Source: a virus
Direction: 5' to 3' (one strand)
Virus record (IMG/VR): IMGVR_UViG_3300046821_000457
Span: 1 to 50,761 of that record
DNA length: 50,761 bases
This document shows positions 31,500 to 40,751 of this stretch, piece after piece. How positions within the stretch are numbered: the first letter of the stretch is position 1; each line of letters begins with the position of its first letter. The notes below the pieces were generated by a model. The model worked only from the letters and a program-made list of their open reading frames with translations. It made no database searches and was not told the origin of the DNA. The translations under genes and the position numbers were made by a program.

Positions 31500-31515
31500 G
31501 TACCGCACTAGGTAC
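31500..31515. repeat. Second copy of the GTACC-CACTA-GGTAC hairpin
   Basis: GTACCGCACTAGGTAC matches 15 of 16 bases at 24394-24409. It lies 4 bases after the scaffold gene's stop codon. This copy has no T-run, so processing or protein binding is more likely than termination. Confidence 0.6.
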
Positions 31516-31530
31516 GCTCATTTAATTATA

Positions 31531-31628
31531 ATGGGTTAGATTTAACGCATTTACGCAGTAACAGGGGTCGCGGTCTGGCATGGGTTAAATCTACCCGTCA
31601 ACGCAGTAACAGGGGTCGCGTCCTGTGC
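31531..31628 (+). repeat. Two tandem ~49-bp repeats upstream of the major capsid gene
   Basis: Each unit starts with ATGGGTTARATYTA and contains the perfect 20-mer ACGCAGTAACAGGGGTCGCG, at 31553-31572 and 31601-31620. The units sit in the 194-bp leader between the scaffold and capsid genes, with no coding sense and a small GGGT-ACCC hairpin. Position suggests a structured leader controlling capsid synthesis or mRNA stability. The function is unknown. Confidence 0.75.
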
Positions 31629-31689
31629 ATCGATGATGTTCAAAGACGGTAATAACTAACTGATTTTATTTATTACGTCCGAGGACATC

Positions 31690-32730
31690 ATGCCCTTTAG
31701 TTCCGATCAAATTAAGGAGGCTGGTTACGCCAGTCTCGATTACTATCTAAAAAATACTCCCGTCGATCAAATTGCTACTGAGCGCCCGTTATTAAAAAAA
31801 CTACTCGAAAAGAAAAAGCCATTTCCGGGGGGCAAGCAGTTTATTGTTGAACAATTGCGTACCAATTACGGCTCTAACTTCCAGTGGTATAACTGCGATA
31901 AAGAAGTCACGTACAACAAGCGTAATACGCTAGCTCATGCTAATTTCCCGTGGCGCTCCTTTCATGATGGATTTGAAGTTTGCGAAGATGAGATGGTGCA
32001 AAACGGTATTATTCTCACGGATGAGAAGCGCAAAAATCCACCGACTGCCAGTGAGGGTGAAAAGGTCCAGCTCGTTAATTTATTTAATGAAAAGATGGAA
32101 GTGCTGGGGCTGGGCTTAGAACAAAAACTAGACCTCGCATTACATCAAGATGGTACTGCATCCCCAGAAGCTTTAGTCGGATTGGATGGTCTGATTTCTG
32201 TTAATCCTACCACAGGTGTGATCGGTGGGATTGATCGGGCAACGAAACCGTGGTGGCGTAATCATATCGCGTTGAATCTTACTAAATCTAACCTGCTCTC
32301 TACGATGGAAAAAGTTTGGCGTGCCTGTATCCGCAATGGTGGTAAGCCTGACTTTATTATAGTGGGTCAAGATTTTCTGGATGCTTATGCGGCTGCTGTG
32401 CGTGAGTTTGCGCATATTGAGGTCATGGCGGGTCGCACGATGGCGATTGAGGGTGGCATTAGTGAAATGACCTTTAAAGGTATTCCTTTAGTTTGGGATC
32501 CTGCTTTTGATGATTTAGATGCGATGGATTGCCCTAGTCCGGCGTGGTCTAAGCGCTGCTACATGCTCAATATGAATCATCTCCGTTTGCGTACTATTGA
32601 TGGTCACTGGATGTTGCCTCGCACTCCTAGCCGCGACAAGAAAACCTATGTACATAGCTTTGCTATTACTGGCAAAAGTGCGCTCACAGTGAATCGTATG
32701 AATGCTCATGCGCTTATCACGATTAGCTAA
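31690..32730 (+). CDS. Major capsid protein
   Basis: This 346-residue protein has the features of podovirus major capsid proteins of the HK97-fold superfamily. An N-terminal arm is followed by MEVLGLGLEQKLDLALHQDG, EALVGLDGLISVNPTTGVIG and PDFIIVGQDFLDAYAAAVRE, and a C-terminal beta-rich segment ends NRMNAHALITIS. GAGGA precedes the ATG. It follows the portal and scaffold genes in the expected order and has its own long repeat-bearing leader. The identity is supported by both order and sequence pattern. Confidence 0.85.
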   Translation: MPFSSDQIKEAGYASLDYYLKNTPVDQIATERPLLKKLLEKKKPFPGGKQFIVEQLRTNYGSNFQWYNCDKEVTYNKRNTLAHANFPWRSFHDGFEVCEDEMVQNGIILTDEKRKNPPTASEGEKVQLVNLFNEKMEVLGLGLEQKLDLALHQDGTASPEALVGLDGLISVNPTTGVIGGIDRATKPWWRNHIALNLTKSNLLSTMEKVWRACIRNGGKPDFIIVGQDFLDAYAAAVREFAHIEVMAGRTMAIEGGISEMTFKGIPLVWDPAFDDLDAMDCPSPAWSKRCYMLNMNHLRLRTIDGHWMLPRTPSRDKKTYVHSFAITGKSALTVNRMNAHALITIS

Positions 32731-32742
32731 GGAGTAGTCATT

Positions 32743-33066
32743 ATGGTTGCTGTAAATACTGTTGTCGTTGCTATCGTAATGGATAGCATGAATACGTTAG
32801 AAGTTCGTGTGCCTGAGCATGAGGTTAAGTTATTGCAGGCGGTGCATAACGAGACTGAATTAGTAGCGGATAGTGATGAGGTGCGAGAACTACCGATTGA
32901 TGAGTCAAATGAGTACTCGCGCTTAGTTATGAAATATGGTGCTGCTGCGGTTGAGTCTGCCTATGGTTTACCTGCTGATAACAAACTAAAAGGGTTGATT
33001 AAGAAAAAAGCTAAAGTTACTAAAGAGTCTGAGATTGACAAATCAACCGAAGATAAAGTGGTGTAA
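32743..33066 (+). CDS. Hypothetical head-associated protein
   Basis: This 107-residue acidic protein has a beta-rich first part (AVNTVVVAIVMDSMNTLEVRV), a central helix (EYSRLVMKYGAAAVESAYG) and a Lys-rich tail. AGGAG precedes the ATG. It directly follows the capsid gene, where decoration or head-tail joining proteins are common. The family is not recognised. Confidence 0.55.
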   Translation: MVAVNTVVVAIVMDSMNTLEVRVPEHEVKLLQAVHNETELVADSDEVRELPIDESNEYSRLVMKYGAAAVESAYGLPADNKLKGLIKKKAKVTKESEIDKSTEDKVV

Positions 33067-33068
33067 CT

Positions 33069-34445
33069 ATGACTTATACCCGTCAATATGCCTTTAGTAC
33101 TACTGTCTCCGGTGTGCAACTTGATCGTGAACTGGATGGAGTTAGCCAAGAATTTGGTCGCGTCAATCAAAAGCTTGGCGCGGTGGTGCGTGATGACGGG
33201 CAATTGCAAGACGGTATTGTCAAGCGTCATGCACTGCATGCAGAAACTATTGCTCATCTTGCAGTAGAAGTACGCAACGAACTAGAGCCACTGTATAAAG
33301 AAATACAGTCTTACGCTCAACGTAGTGCAGATGACTTACAACGTGTCTTAAATAACGAAAACGAGTTGCAACGCTGGTATGAGCTAATGAAACAATTAGC
33401 TCAAGACACGGGTGTACTGAATCAATCGGCTCAAGCTGCATTAACTAAAACGTTACGCGCTCAACAAAATACCGAATCATTAGAGCGTTCTTCGGCTACT
33501 CATGCGCAACAAGTGGCAACTACTGAAAAGGGCGTGCAGGTACAAGTAGAGCGTGCCAAGCAAGTACAAGAACAAGTACGGGCATTGGTAGGCGTTGCTG
33601 AAACTGCCTCATTAGAAGCGACTGAACGGGCACGATCTGCGTGTGAGTGCAGACGTAAAGCTGAGGAGGCTGCTAATAAAGTACTGCAATCTAATTATGC
33701 AGTGGAGTTGCAACGTAATGAAGTGCGCGGCTTATTAGCACAGGTACGACAACTCACAGATCAAGTAGTTGCTGCTGAAAAAGGTATTAAGCAATCGTAT
33801 CAAACACTGATTACTAAAATTAGTGAGATAGAGCGTTTGGGTCGTGAGCTAATGACAGCGCGTGATCAAGCTGTAGTCAGTGCCTTTGCTGCTAAGAACT
33901 CTGAATTACAGGCTGATTTGGCAGCATGTGAAACTCGCAATGCTGCTAATGCGGCTACTAGTGCTGCAACTAAAGCGGTTAATAATGCAGGTGATGCGTG
34001 TTTATCTGCACGGGCGGCTGAGTATCACCATATTAAAGCGGCGGGTTTTGCTAACGAGGCTAGTGTTAGTTTGAGTCAGGTGCAAGTACTTGCAGCTCAA
34101 ACGCAAGAGGCTCAAAAATCTGCACAGCAAGCATCTGATATTGCCTTTACTGCCAGTACTGATGCTAGGTACTCGGCTAATCGTGCCGAACAATCTGCTC
34201 AAGTGGCACAACAAGCGGCAGCCAGTGCGGGGCAATCTGCACAACAAAGTAGTGCCGCTCAAGCACAATCCATTGCTGCTAAAAACGATTCTGCACGTTA
34301 TGCCATTAACGCTGAAGCCTCTGCTCAACGAGTCGAAACTCAATACGAATCTATGATCTGGGTGGCGTTTTCTGGTGTGCTTTCTAATGCTGCCTCCCTG
34401 ATTAAAACCCAACGCCTCATTATGATGGAGCATGTACTCGCATGA
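33069..34445 (+). CDS. Long Ala/Gln-rich coiled-coil virion protein
   Basis: This 458-residue protein is almost wholly coiled coil with heptad-like Ala, Gln and Ser repeats (for example AEQSAQVAQQAAASAGQSAQ). It has the composition of tail-fibre stalks such as the middle part of T7 gp17. No receptor-binding tip is recognisable. It overlaps the next gene by 4 bp, so the two were probably made together. A fibre stalk or tail spike adaptor is likely. Confidence 0.65.
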   Translation: MTYTRQYAFSTTVSGVQLDRELDGVSQEFGRVNQKLGAVVRDDGQLQDGIVKRHALHAETIAHLAVEVRNELEPLYKEIQSYAQRSADDLQRVLNNENELQRWYELMKQLAQDTGVLNQSAQAALTKTLRAQQNTESLERSSATHAQQVATTEKGVQVQVERAKQVQEQVRALVGVAETASLEATERARSACECRRKAEEAANKVLQSNYAVELQRNEVRGLLAQVRQLTDQVVAAEKGIKQSYQTLITKISEIERLGRELMTARDQAVVSAFAAKNSELQADLAACETRNAANAATSAATKAVNNAGDACLSARAAEYHHIKAAGFANEASVSLSQVQVLAAQTQEAQKSAQQASDIAFTASTDARYSANRAEQSAQVAQQAAASAGQSAQQSSAAQAQSIAAKNDSARYAINAEASAQRVETQYESMIWVAFSGVLSNAASLIKTQRLIMMEHVLA

Positions 34446-36643
34446 CTGATACTCCTATCCAGCGAGCCTATGAAGAACTCTCGCGCCTAACCCAAGAAAC
34501 CACTGAGCTATTAGAACAATGCCTACTGATTAAGTCGCGGCTCAATACCTCAGTAGAACGCTCTGAAACGGCTGCAAACAATGCTCAATCATCTGAAGAT
34601 GATACTCGTAAGCTCTTACAGCAAGTACAGACGCTGAAGCAAACGATTGATGCTAAATATACGGATGTAGTCAAGCTGCTCAATGATGCTGAGGCAGTGG
34701 TGTTTGGCGGTGGGTATAGCGTTACTCCTACTCCGGGTAATGTGCCGATTGCCGATGCTAACGGCAAACTAGATGAAGGCTGGCTGCCGGAAGATTGGTC
34801 GCAGTTAGAAGCCGTGCTGGCTTTAGCAATTGATAACGTTACGGAAAATTTGCAACGTTATAAAGCTGAGTTAGAGGCTCAAAATCATTTAGCTGTACTA
34901 GATGAACAAGTAGATAGCTTATTAAAGCGACTGATTTTGCTTAGAAAAGACTTCAGTAACACTGAGCATAACTTAGGTGTAGTCCAGCAAGATCTTGAAA
35001 ATATCGCCTTAGTATCGGCTGATCAAGAGGAGTACTTTGCTGAAGTACTGAGAAGCATGGGGCAATCCGGCTTCTTGCTAGGGCGGCAATATACTTACGG
35101 CGGGCAGTTTGCGTTTAATCGCCCTTTTACCAATAACTACTCTGCTTTGGGTATCCACGACCATAGTGATTTTGGCGAAGAGCGTATGCTATTGGGCATG
35201 GCAGAAGGGAAGGCAATTGTCGACGGGAAACCTATTGGTCGTCGCCATACAGATTACGAGCCTAGAATGCCTGCCCCTGTAGGGTCAAATTGGTTAGCCA
35301 CTCAACCGGTGCAAACTCCGGATGTACCGCCTGATGTGTTAGCACAGCCTACAGTTGAGTTACAAATTGCCAAAATGCGTGAGTACTTTGAGGTAGCGGT
35401 GGGTAAGCGTCCAGCTAGTGATGTAGCCGACTTTGCCAATGCGTTTAAAGTGTGCATCGCTTACGAGGAAATGTGGGATGAGGTATTAACACAAAACATT
35501 GTTGATACGTTTACGTCCGGTCGACATAAAATCAATGCCTCGACGATGACCGAACTGCTGAATCATGTGCGTTACTATAACGAAGGCGGTCATAAAGACA
35601 GGTTAGAAAACATTGCGTACTGGCATGCTTTTGTAAAACGGGTCGATGCGAAAGGCAAGTCCCACATTGCGGTGCGTAAAAGTCGCGTGTGTTTGATGCC
35701 AGTGGGTAATTTGGTTGACTACCCATTAGCCACAACACTAGAGAGTGTTGATGATATTTTGATGCGCCAACGTTTAGGCTTAAGTCAGTCACAGTTAGAG
35801 CAAACCGCACATGCGCGGTTTAGAATTAAATCTCGTGTAGCTGATAGCAATGGCAATATTTATCAGCCTGATTTAATTGATGAGATGTTTAGCAAAATCT
35901 GTGGACTGGATGGTGATGGAGCTTATTTAACTGAGCAATATGACCAATATGGTCTACAAGATCGTTTAACAGAATTTAGCTCTGCCAAGCCTTTAAATGC
36001 AGCCTATTACAACCGTTTTTATAGCGCACAGTATCTTGATGCAAGCAATCGCAGTGGTGCAAAGCGTGGCTATAACGACCCTACCTTATGGGTTGCCAAA
36101 ACAACGCGCCCAGAAGTATCCCCCGTCATTGTAGGTACTGAGGAATTACGCTTTACTAAAATGATACCACTGGAGGTGGTGATTCTGACTCCACTGCATA
36201 AGTGGAGAGCACGCCCTATCAACAAAGCTAGTACTTATAGTACCAGTAAAGGTTATGCCGAAAATAACCCGTTAGAGGGTTATCACCCCACTCTTAATTT
36301 TTATTGTACCCCTATAGAGCTATATGAAAGTGGCACTAAGTCGGCAGCGGATGCGGCAGATACTGCCGCTAATTATCGCTGGGTGCGCTGCGCTGATGGC
36401 ATAGCTCGTAAACATACTACATCGGGCGTGCCCATTATCTTACCCCATATACCGAATGTAGGCGCATTTAGAGTGCGCTACCCCATCCCCTTTTCATTTT
36501 ACGAAGGTTCTTACGCTCAAGCCACCAGTGAAGCTATGCAGCGTGAGCAATGTAGCTGGAATGCTTTAGCTATTAATCAAGTAACAGAAAGTTTAAAGCA
36601 TGAAAAACGTTTATTAGATTTAGAGAAAACCATAGGAGCATAA
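34442..36643 (+). CDS. Large tail fibre/spike-like protein
   Basis: This 733-residue protein starts with a coiled coil (residues about 1-85) and a collar-like turn (YSVTPTPGNVPIADANGKLDE, which recalls phage fibre linkers). A second coiled coil lies near residues 125-180, and a large beta-rich C-terminal part holds many Tyr and Asn residues. It ends with a short helical tail. There is no enzyme motif I can name. Position after the stalk-like protein suggests a receptor-binding or fibre component. Confidence 0.6.
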   Translation: MTDTPIQRAYEELSRLTQETTELLEQCLLIKSRLNTSVERSETAANNAQSSEDDTRKLLQQVQTLKQTIDAKYTDVVKLLNDAEAVVFGGGYSVTPTPGNVPIADANGKLDEGWLPEDWSQLEAVLALAIDNVTENLQRYKAELEAQNHLAVLDEQVDSLLKRLILLRKDFSNTEHNLGVVQQDLENIALVSADQEEYFAEVLRSMGQSGFLLGRQYTYGGQFAFNRPFTNNYSALGIHDHSDFGEERMLLGMAEGKAIVDGKPIGRRHTDYEPRMPAPVGSNWLATQPVQTPDVPPDVLAQPTVELQIAKMREYFEVAVGKRPASDVADFANAFKVCIAYEEMWDEVLTQNIVDTFTSGRHKINASTMTELLNHVRYYNEGGHKDRLENIAYWHAFVKRVDAKGKSHIAVRKSRVCLMPVGNLVDYPLATTLESVDDILMRQRLGLSQSQLEQTAHARFRIKSRVADSNGNIYQPDLIDEMFSKICGLDGDGAYLTEQYDQYGLQDRLTEFSSAKPLNAAYYNRFYSAQYLDASNRSGAKRGYNDPTLWVAKTTRPEVSPVIVGTEELRFTKMIPLEVVILTPLHKWRARPINKASTYSTSKGYAENNPLEGYHPTLNFYCTPIELYESGTKSAADAADTAANYRWVRCADGIARKHTTSGVPIILPHIPNVGAFRVRYPIPFSFYEGSYAQATSEAMQREQCSWNALAINQVTESLKHEKRLLDLEKTIGA

Positions 36644-36647
36644 ATTT

Positions 36648-37403
36648 ATGAGTTGTGCAGAAACCGCATTGGCGGTGCAAAATTTAGAAAAGACTGTAAA
36701 GGGTATGTTGCCCGATGCTGAGTCGAGGGTGGCAGCCTTAGAGAAATTAGTTCGTGACCGTATGGCAGAGATTAATTCAGGGTTTGGTTTAGTCGACACG
36801 TTATGGGATGCTAGTGCTACCCCTATTAAGTTAGAGCCACGATTTGCTAGTTATCAAAATGCCGTGGATTTTGAGTTTTCGGCGGCAGAGGACTACGCGC
36901 CTGAGAATTGCTTTGTGGATTTGCGGCGTAAAATACCAGGGATAGTGGGCAAAAACTATTTAAGCACAATAAGTCCTTATGCCAATGATAGTTATCAATC
37001 CTCTAAGCAGCTCACTGGAGTGGTATCGCTATATGCCAATATAGCAGTAGGGACAAGACATGGTGGGCAAGAAGACCCTGCCAACCTTGGTAAATACGGT
37101 GCTCAGACGCGCATAGCCCTATTAGCTAATAGTATTGGCAGTCATCATCAACTCGTAACAACAGGAAACCCTACACCTAACTACAGAGAGCCTCGCTATT
37201 TTTTGAACGATGCTAAATATCGATCCTTAAATTTGCATGGGCAAAATTGGGGTACTACTAATTTCAATGATTTATTTGCCTTAGCTGAGAATGTGGCAAT
37301 GCCCCGTATATTTGGTAATACCTATATCCGCTTAATTAACTTGGGTAATCAACCTATTTGGATTAAAGGCGCTTGGTTTGTCTATCATGGCGAGGTGAAA
37401 TAA
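36648..37403 (+). CDS. Hypothetical tail-associated protein
   Basis: This 251-residue protein has an N-terminal coiled-coil helix (AETALAVQNLEKTVKGML to about residue 40) followed by a beta-rich domain with FVDLRRKIPGIVGKNYL and IRLINLGNQPIWIKGAWF. The helix-to-beta layout is like short tail fibres. It lies four bases after the spike-like gene and overlaps the next gene by one base. A second fibre or a cap is possible. Confidence 0.55.
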   Translation: MSCAETALAVQNLEKTVKGMLPDAESRVAALEKLVRDRMAEINSGFGLVDTLWDASATPIKLEPRFASYQNAVDFEFSAAEDYAPENCFVDLRRKIPGIVGKNYLSTISPYANDSYQSSKQLTGVVSLYANIAVGTRHGGQEDPANLGKYGAQTRIALLANSIGSHHQLVTTGNPTPNYREPRYFLNDAKYRSLNLHGQNWGTTNFNDLFALAENVAMPRIFGNTYIRLINLGNQPIWIKGAWFVYHGEVK

Positions 37404-37822
37404 TGAAATTAATTAATACTACTACGGGTATTGTAGAGTTTTTTGGTGCTCAAGCAGATTTTGAGGGTGTGGAGTTTTACGACACTTATCTTGATGAAAC
37501 AGGTAACGCTGTCAGTAAGAATCAAAAGTACCTGATTGAGTTGGATGATACTGAAAAGCAAGCTGAGCGCAAAGCGGAGCAGCTTAAAGGCGTCGAGTTT
37601 CAGGGGGTAATGTGCTCGGCAACAGAAGCTGATCAAAACGGATTAGGCGTTATGCTAACGCGCTACATAGCCTGCAAAATATCAAATAAACCGTTTACGC
37701 CCGTTAATTTCAAGTTTGCGAATGGCAATAGCTTGATTCTAACTGCTGATAATATTGATGCTTTCCAAGCAACGTGGGAGCCATTCCGCGCTCAATTCTT
37801 CCCTGTGCCTGAAGTTGCCTAA
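37403..37822 (+). CDS. DUF4376-like tail fibre-associated protein
   Basis: This 139-residue protein contains GVEFQGVMCSATEADQNGLG and FKFANGNSLILTADNIDAFQ, then WEPFRAQFF, the pattern of DUF4376 tails in phage fibre proteins. Such proteins assist fibre folding or attach to the tip. The ATG overlaps the preceding stop codon (TAATG). Confidence 0.7.
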   Translation: MKLINTTTGIVEFFGAQADFEGVEFYDTYLDETGNAVSKNQKYLIELDDTEKQAERKAEQLKGVEFQGVMCSATEADQNGLGVMLTRYIACKISNKPFTPVNFKFANGNSLILTADNIDAFQATWEPFRAQFFPVPEVA

Positions 37823-37824
37823 CT

Positions 37825-38274
37825 ATGATTCAAGCCGCTTTTTATCGTAAAAAAGGCGATTGGGTTGATCGGGTGATACGGTTTCGCACGGTATCACTTT
37901 ACTCTCATGTGGAGCTAGTAGCGCCTAATGGGTTGTGTTACTCCTCTAGTCCTCGTGATGGGGGAGTACGCGCTAAGGTACTTGAGCTGTTACCTGAGGA
38001 TTGGGAATTAGTCCCGCTGCCGTGGGCTGATTATCCGCGTATTAAGCAGTTTTTTGAACGTACACAAAGCAATCCCTATGACTTTGTAGGCGCTATCGTG
38101 GGGCAAGCATTGGCGGCTAACGCACACCGAGAAGGCGCTTATTTTTGCTCGGAATGGTGTGCTGAGGCGTTGGGGTTGTCCGAATCTTGGCGGTATTCAC
38201 CTGCTTTACTTTACAATGTGTTGACTGATTACAATAAGGTGAGTTATGACGACACTAGGCGCATTGCGTTATGA
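37825..38274 (+). CDS. Permuted papain-fold (NlpC/P60-like) peptidase
   Basis: This 149-residue protein shows the circularly permuted papain-like arrangement: His28 in YSHVEL comes first and Cys108 in FCSEWC comes later, the likely catalytic pair. The family hydrolyses amide or thioester bonds, and tail-located examples may cut peptide cross-links of the wall during entry. It lies between the fibre genes and the head-tail connector genes and overlaps the next gene by 29 bp. Its target cannot be told from the sequence. Confidence 0.78.
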   Translation: MIQAAFYRKKGDWVDRVIRFRTVSLYSHVELVAPNGLCYSSSPRDGGVRAKVLELLPEDWELVPLPWADYPRIKQFFERTQSNPYDFVGAIVGQALAANAHREGAYFCSEWCAEALGLSESWRYSPALLYNVLTDYNKVSYDDTRRIAL

Positions 38275-38914
38275 CTTGGCTACACGGTTGGGATTCACGA
38301 CTCAAGGTGATGTGTCTCAACGTCAACGACCCATTTTAGATTCTTTTATTCGCACGGCTCAATACGTGCTTTATCAAGATTTACCTGCTCATTTATTTTA
38401 TAAAATAACCACTTTGCCAGTAGGTATTGGGCAAGAACTTTATAATTTGCCCGAAGACTTTGAACCTAATAAACCTCATCAATTCTTATATTGTGGGGTG
38501 CAGGGTGTTAGTACCTTACAGTCGCGGGATTTATTTTCGTTATCGGGGGCTAGTACTTGTGACTCTAATGCTCCTGTTCCCACTGATACTCCGTGGCAAC
38601 TGGGTCTACAAGGTGGCACTCCTCGTTTTTACTCCATCACTCATCAACAGTTCTTACTATCGCCTGTGGCGGATGCTAGTGCTGCTAAGGGTACTTTACG
38701 TATTCACTATTGCACGCGATTACCCGCTCTGGTGAATGATAGTGACTCTTTATTATTGCCCTATGAGCCAGTGTTTTTATTGGCGCTGGCTGAAGCTAAG
38801 GCGCACTACCAACAACCTGATGTCGGGCAAGTGGCGCAATTGTTTGAACGAGTACTTAAGCGCTTGCGTGCTAGTGCTGTGAATGATGATGTGCGTTATG
38901 TGCGACGGGGTTGA
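38246..38914 (+). CDS. Head-tail connector (gp4-like) protein
   Basis: This 222-residue protein has an N-terminal helical region (LGALRYDLATRLGFTT, SFIRTAQYVLYQDLP) and a C-terminal helix (LLALAEAKAHYQQP, VAQLFERVLKRLRA). That pattern matches podovirus adaptor proteins that attach under the portal ring. It is followed directly by a gp10-like protein, as expected for a P22-like tail. The assignment is mostly by position and shape. Confidence 0.65.
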   Translation: MTTLGALRYDLATRLGFTTQGDVSQRQRPILDSFIRTAQYVLYQDLPAHLFYKITTLPVGIGQELYNLPEDFEPNKPHQFLYCGVQGVSTLQSRDLFSLSGASTCDSNAPVPTDTPWQLGLQGGTPRFYSITHQQFLLSPVADASAAKGTLRIHYCTRLPALVNDSDSLLLPYEPVFLLALAEAKAHYQQPDVGQVAQLFERVLKRLRASAVNDDVRYVRRG

Positions 38915-38916
38915 TC

Positions 38917-40284
38917 ATGCCGCGTAGTATCACATTTGACCGATTCGATGCAGGGATTGATCTGCGTAAGGGGCATTCTGTCACGGACGCTAACCGCATG
39001 ATGGAACTCTTAAACTGTGACATAACAACAGGTTTTGCTATTGCTAAGCGTCCGGGGCTGAATCGTCTTAATCCAGTACCTGCTGATAGTGTGGGGCTGT
39101 TTGTGTTGGGCAATGAGATTAAATCCTTATTAAGTGCTGATGTGTTTGGGGCTGCGAGTCGATTAGTTGCCTTGCACAGTGCATTGATTGTAGGGGGTAA
39201 GCTGTACGCTGTATTGGAGTACCTTGATCAAGGTCAGGCTAAAGTAGCTCATTGCTATTTTAGTGAGGGCATGGGCTTTGATGCTAATAAGGTGGTGGAT
39301 GCTAATTGTCCTCACTCTAAACAAGTGGTAACCCTTCAGGGTAAGGTATTTGCTGCCTCTAATGACGGCGCTACCGTGCGCTTTAGTGCTACCAATAAAC
39401 CGACTGATTGGTCTACTGCTGATGATGCTGGCTTTTTACCGGTGTCGCATCATGGGGGTGGATATGTGGTTGCTCTTGCGGTGTATCGCGGTTTCTTGGC
39501 GGTATTTACTTCTGTCAATGTGCAGATTTGGCGGGTTGACCCTGACCCTGCTCAACATGCCCTCATTGATATGACTCACGGCATTGGTACGAATTACCCC
39601 TACTCCATTACTTCTGTATCCGGTGATGTGATCTTTTTAGGTCATGGTGGAGTACGTTCGCTTAGTCAACAAGCTACAACGGGCAATTTAGCGGATATGG
39701 ATATTGGCTCGGCTATTGATCTGCTGGTGACACCAGTACTTAACCGCAATGCTGGAGCACGGGTGTTTGGGCATTATTCGCAAGCACTGGGTAAGTTGCT
39801 GTTATTTGTTGGGCGTGAAGTACTGGTGTACTCCTTATCCAAGTCTGCGAGTCTTGCTGCATGGTCGCGCTGGGTGCTGCCTCATGTGGTTGAGGCTGCG
39901 GTGGATATGTCCGGTATTACGTATCTACGGGCTAATAACGTGCTCTATAAGCTGGATACTAATAGCTATACGGATGATGGAGTGGTGTTTGAGTGTCGGG
40001 CTGAGATGGGTTACATGGCTCTCAAACAACCGGGGATGCTCAAGCGTTTGTTAGGTATGGATGTCGTTATTAAGGGTGAGTGTGCGTTTAGCATTGGCTT
40101 TGATGAGTCCCATATTACGGATGAGATTGAATCTGTGCTTTTAACGGGTGAGAGTCGTCCGTTTGATACTTTACCGATTGAACTACACGGCACGGCATTC
40201 GCGCCACGCTTTAGAGCGCAACATGATCAGCCGTTCCAAGTCGATTTAATTACCTTTTATTACGACACGGCGGGGGTACGATGA
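38917..40284 (+). CDS. Tail hub/packaged-DNA stabilisation protein, P22 gp10-like
   Basis: This 455-residue beta-rich protein begins PRSITFDRFDAGIDLRKGHS and contains repeated blade-like strands such as GYVVALAVYRGFLAVFTSV and VIFLGHGGVRSLSQQ. This is typical of beta-propeller-like tail nozzle proteins of podoviruses. It plugs or extends the portal after packaging. The ATG at 38917 is chosen over a TTG at 38911. It overlaps the GNAT gene by 4 bp. Confidence 0.7.
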   Translation: MPRSITFDRFDAGIDLRKGHSVTDANRMMELLNCDITTGFAIAKRPGLNRLNPVPADSVGLFVLGNEIKSLLSADVFGAASRLVALHSALIVGGKLYAVLEYLDQGQAKVAHCYFSEGMGFDANKVVDANCPHSKQVVTLQGKVFAASNDGATVRFSATNKPTDWSTADDAGFLPVSHHGGGYVVALAVYRGFLAVFTSVNVQIWRVDPDPAQHALIDMTHGIGTNYPYSITSVSGDVIFLGHGGVRSLSQQATTGNLADMDIGSAIDLLVTPVLNRNAGARVFGHYSQALGKLLLFVGREVLVYSLSKSASLAAWSRWVLPHVVEAAVDMSGITYLRANNVLYKLDTNSYTDDGVVFECRAEMGYMALKQPGMLKRLLGMDVVIKGECAFSIGFDESHITDEIESVLLTGESRPFDTLPIELHGTAFAPRFRAQHDQPFQVDLITFYYDTAGVR

Positions 40285-40751
40285 GTACTACTATCAAAGA
40301 ATTAACCTTAGATGATGAGGATTACATTAATCAAGCTTTTACGATGCTATGGCATTACGCCCAAGAGACTACGTTGAACTATGGTCATGCACCGGATAAA
40401 GATAAAGCACTGCATTCGATTTTGCATTTTGTTGCAAGTGATCACTTTTGTGTGTTTGCCTTAATTGAAAATGAGCAGGTGGTGGGTGTTTTGATTGGCA
40501 AAATACAAACGACTTGGTTTAGTTATGCGATTGTGGCTGAAGATTTGATGGTGGTAGTACGGCAAGATCGACGTGGTGCGTTGGGGGCTAAAAAGTTAGT
40601 CACTGCCTTTGCTGGTTGGGCTAAAGCACACGATGCGCGTGCAGTGTTTTTAAGCTCTATTTCCGGTATCAATCCGGGGCGTACTGCTCAGTTTTATCAG
40701 CGTCTAGGATTTGATGTGATTGGCATGGTCAACGTTATGGAGTTGGAATAA
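40281..40751 (+). CDS. GNAT-family acetyltransferase
   Basis: This 156-residue N-acetyltransferase has the acetyl-CoA motif VRQDRRGALGAKKLV in its middle and the C-terminal strand-helix GRTAQFYQRLGFDVIG. The substrate could be host or virion proteins, polyamines or an antibiotic. Overlaps with structural genes on both sides (4 bp and 1 bp) make it a true part of the late operon and not a loose accessory gene. Confidence 0.85.
   Translation: MSTTIKELTLDDEDYINQAFTMLWHYAQETTLNYGHAPDKDKALHSILHFVASDHFCVFALIENEQVVGVLIGKIQTTWFSYAIVAEDLMVVVRQDRRGALGAKKLVTAFAGWAKAHDARAVFLSSISGINPGRTAQFYQRLGFDVIGMVNVMELE

Noticed and set aside
33069-34445. Possible SMC- or chromosome-partition-like protein because of the long coiled coil.
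   Set aside because: No Walker motifs; composition and position fit a tail fibre stalk.
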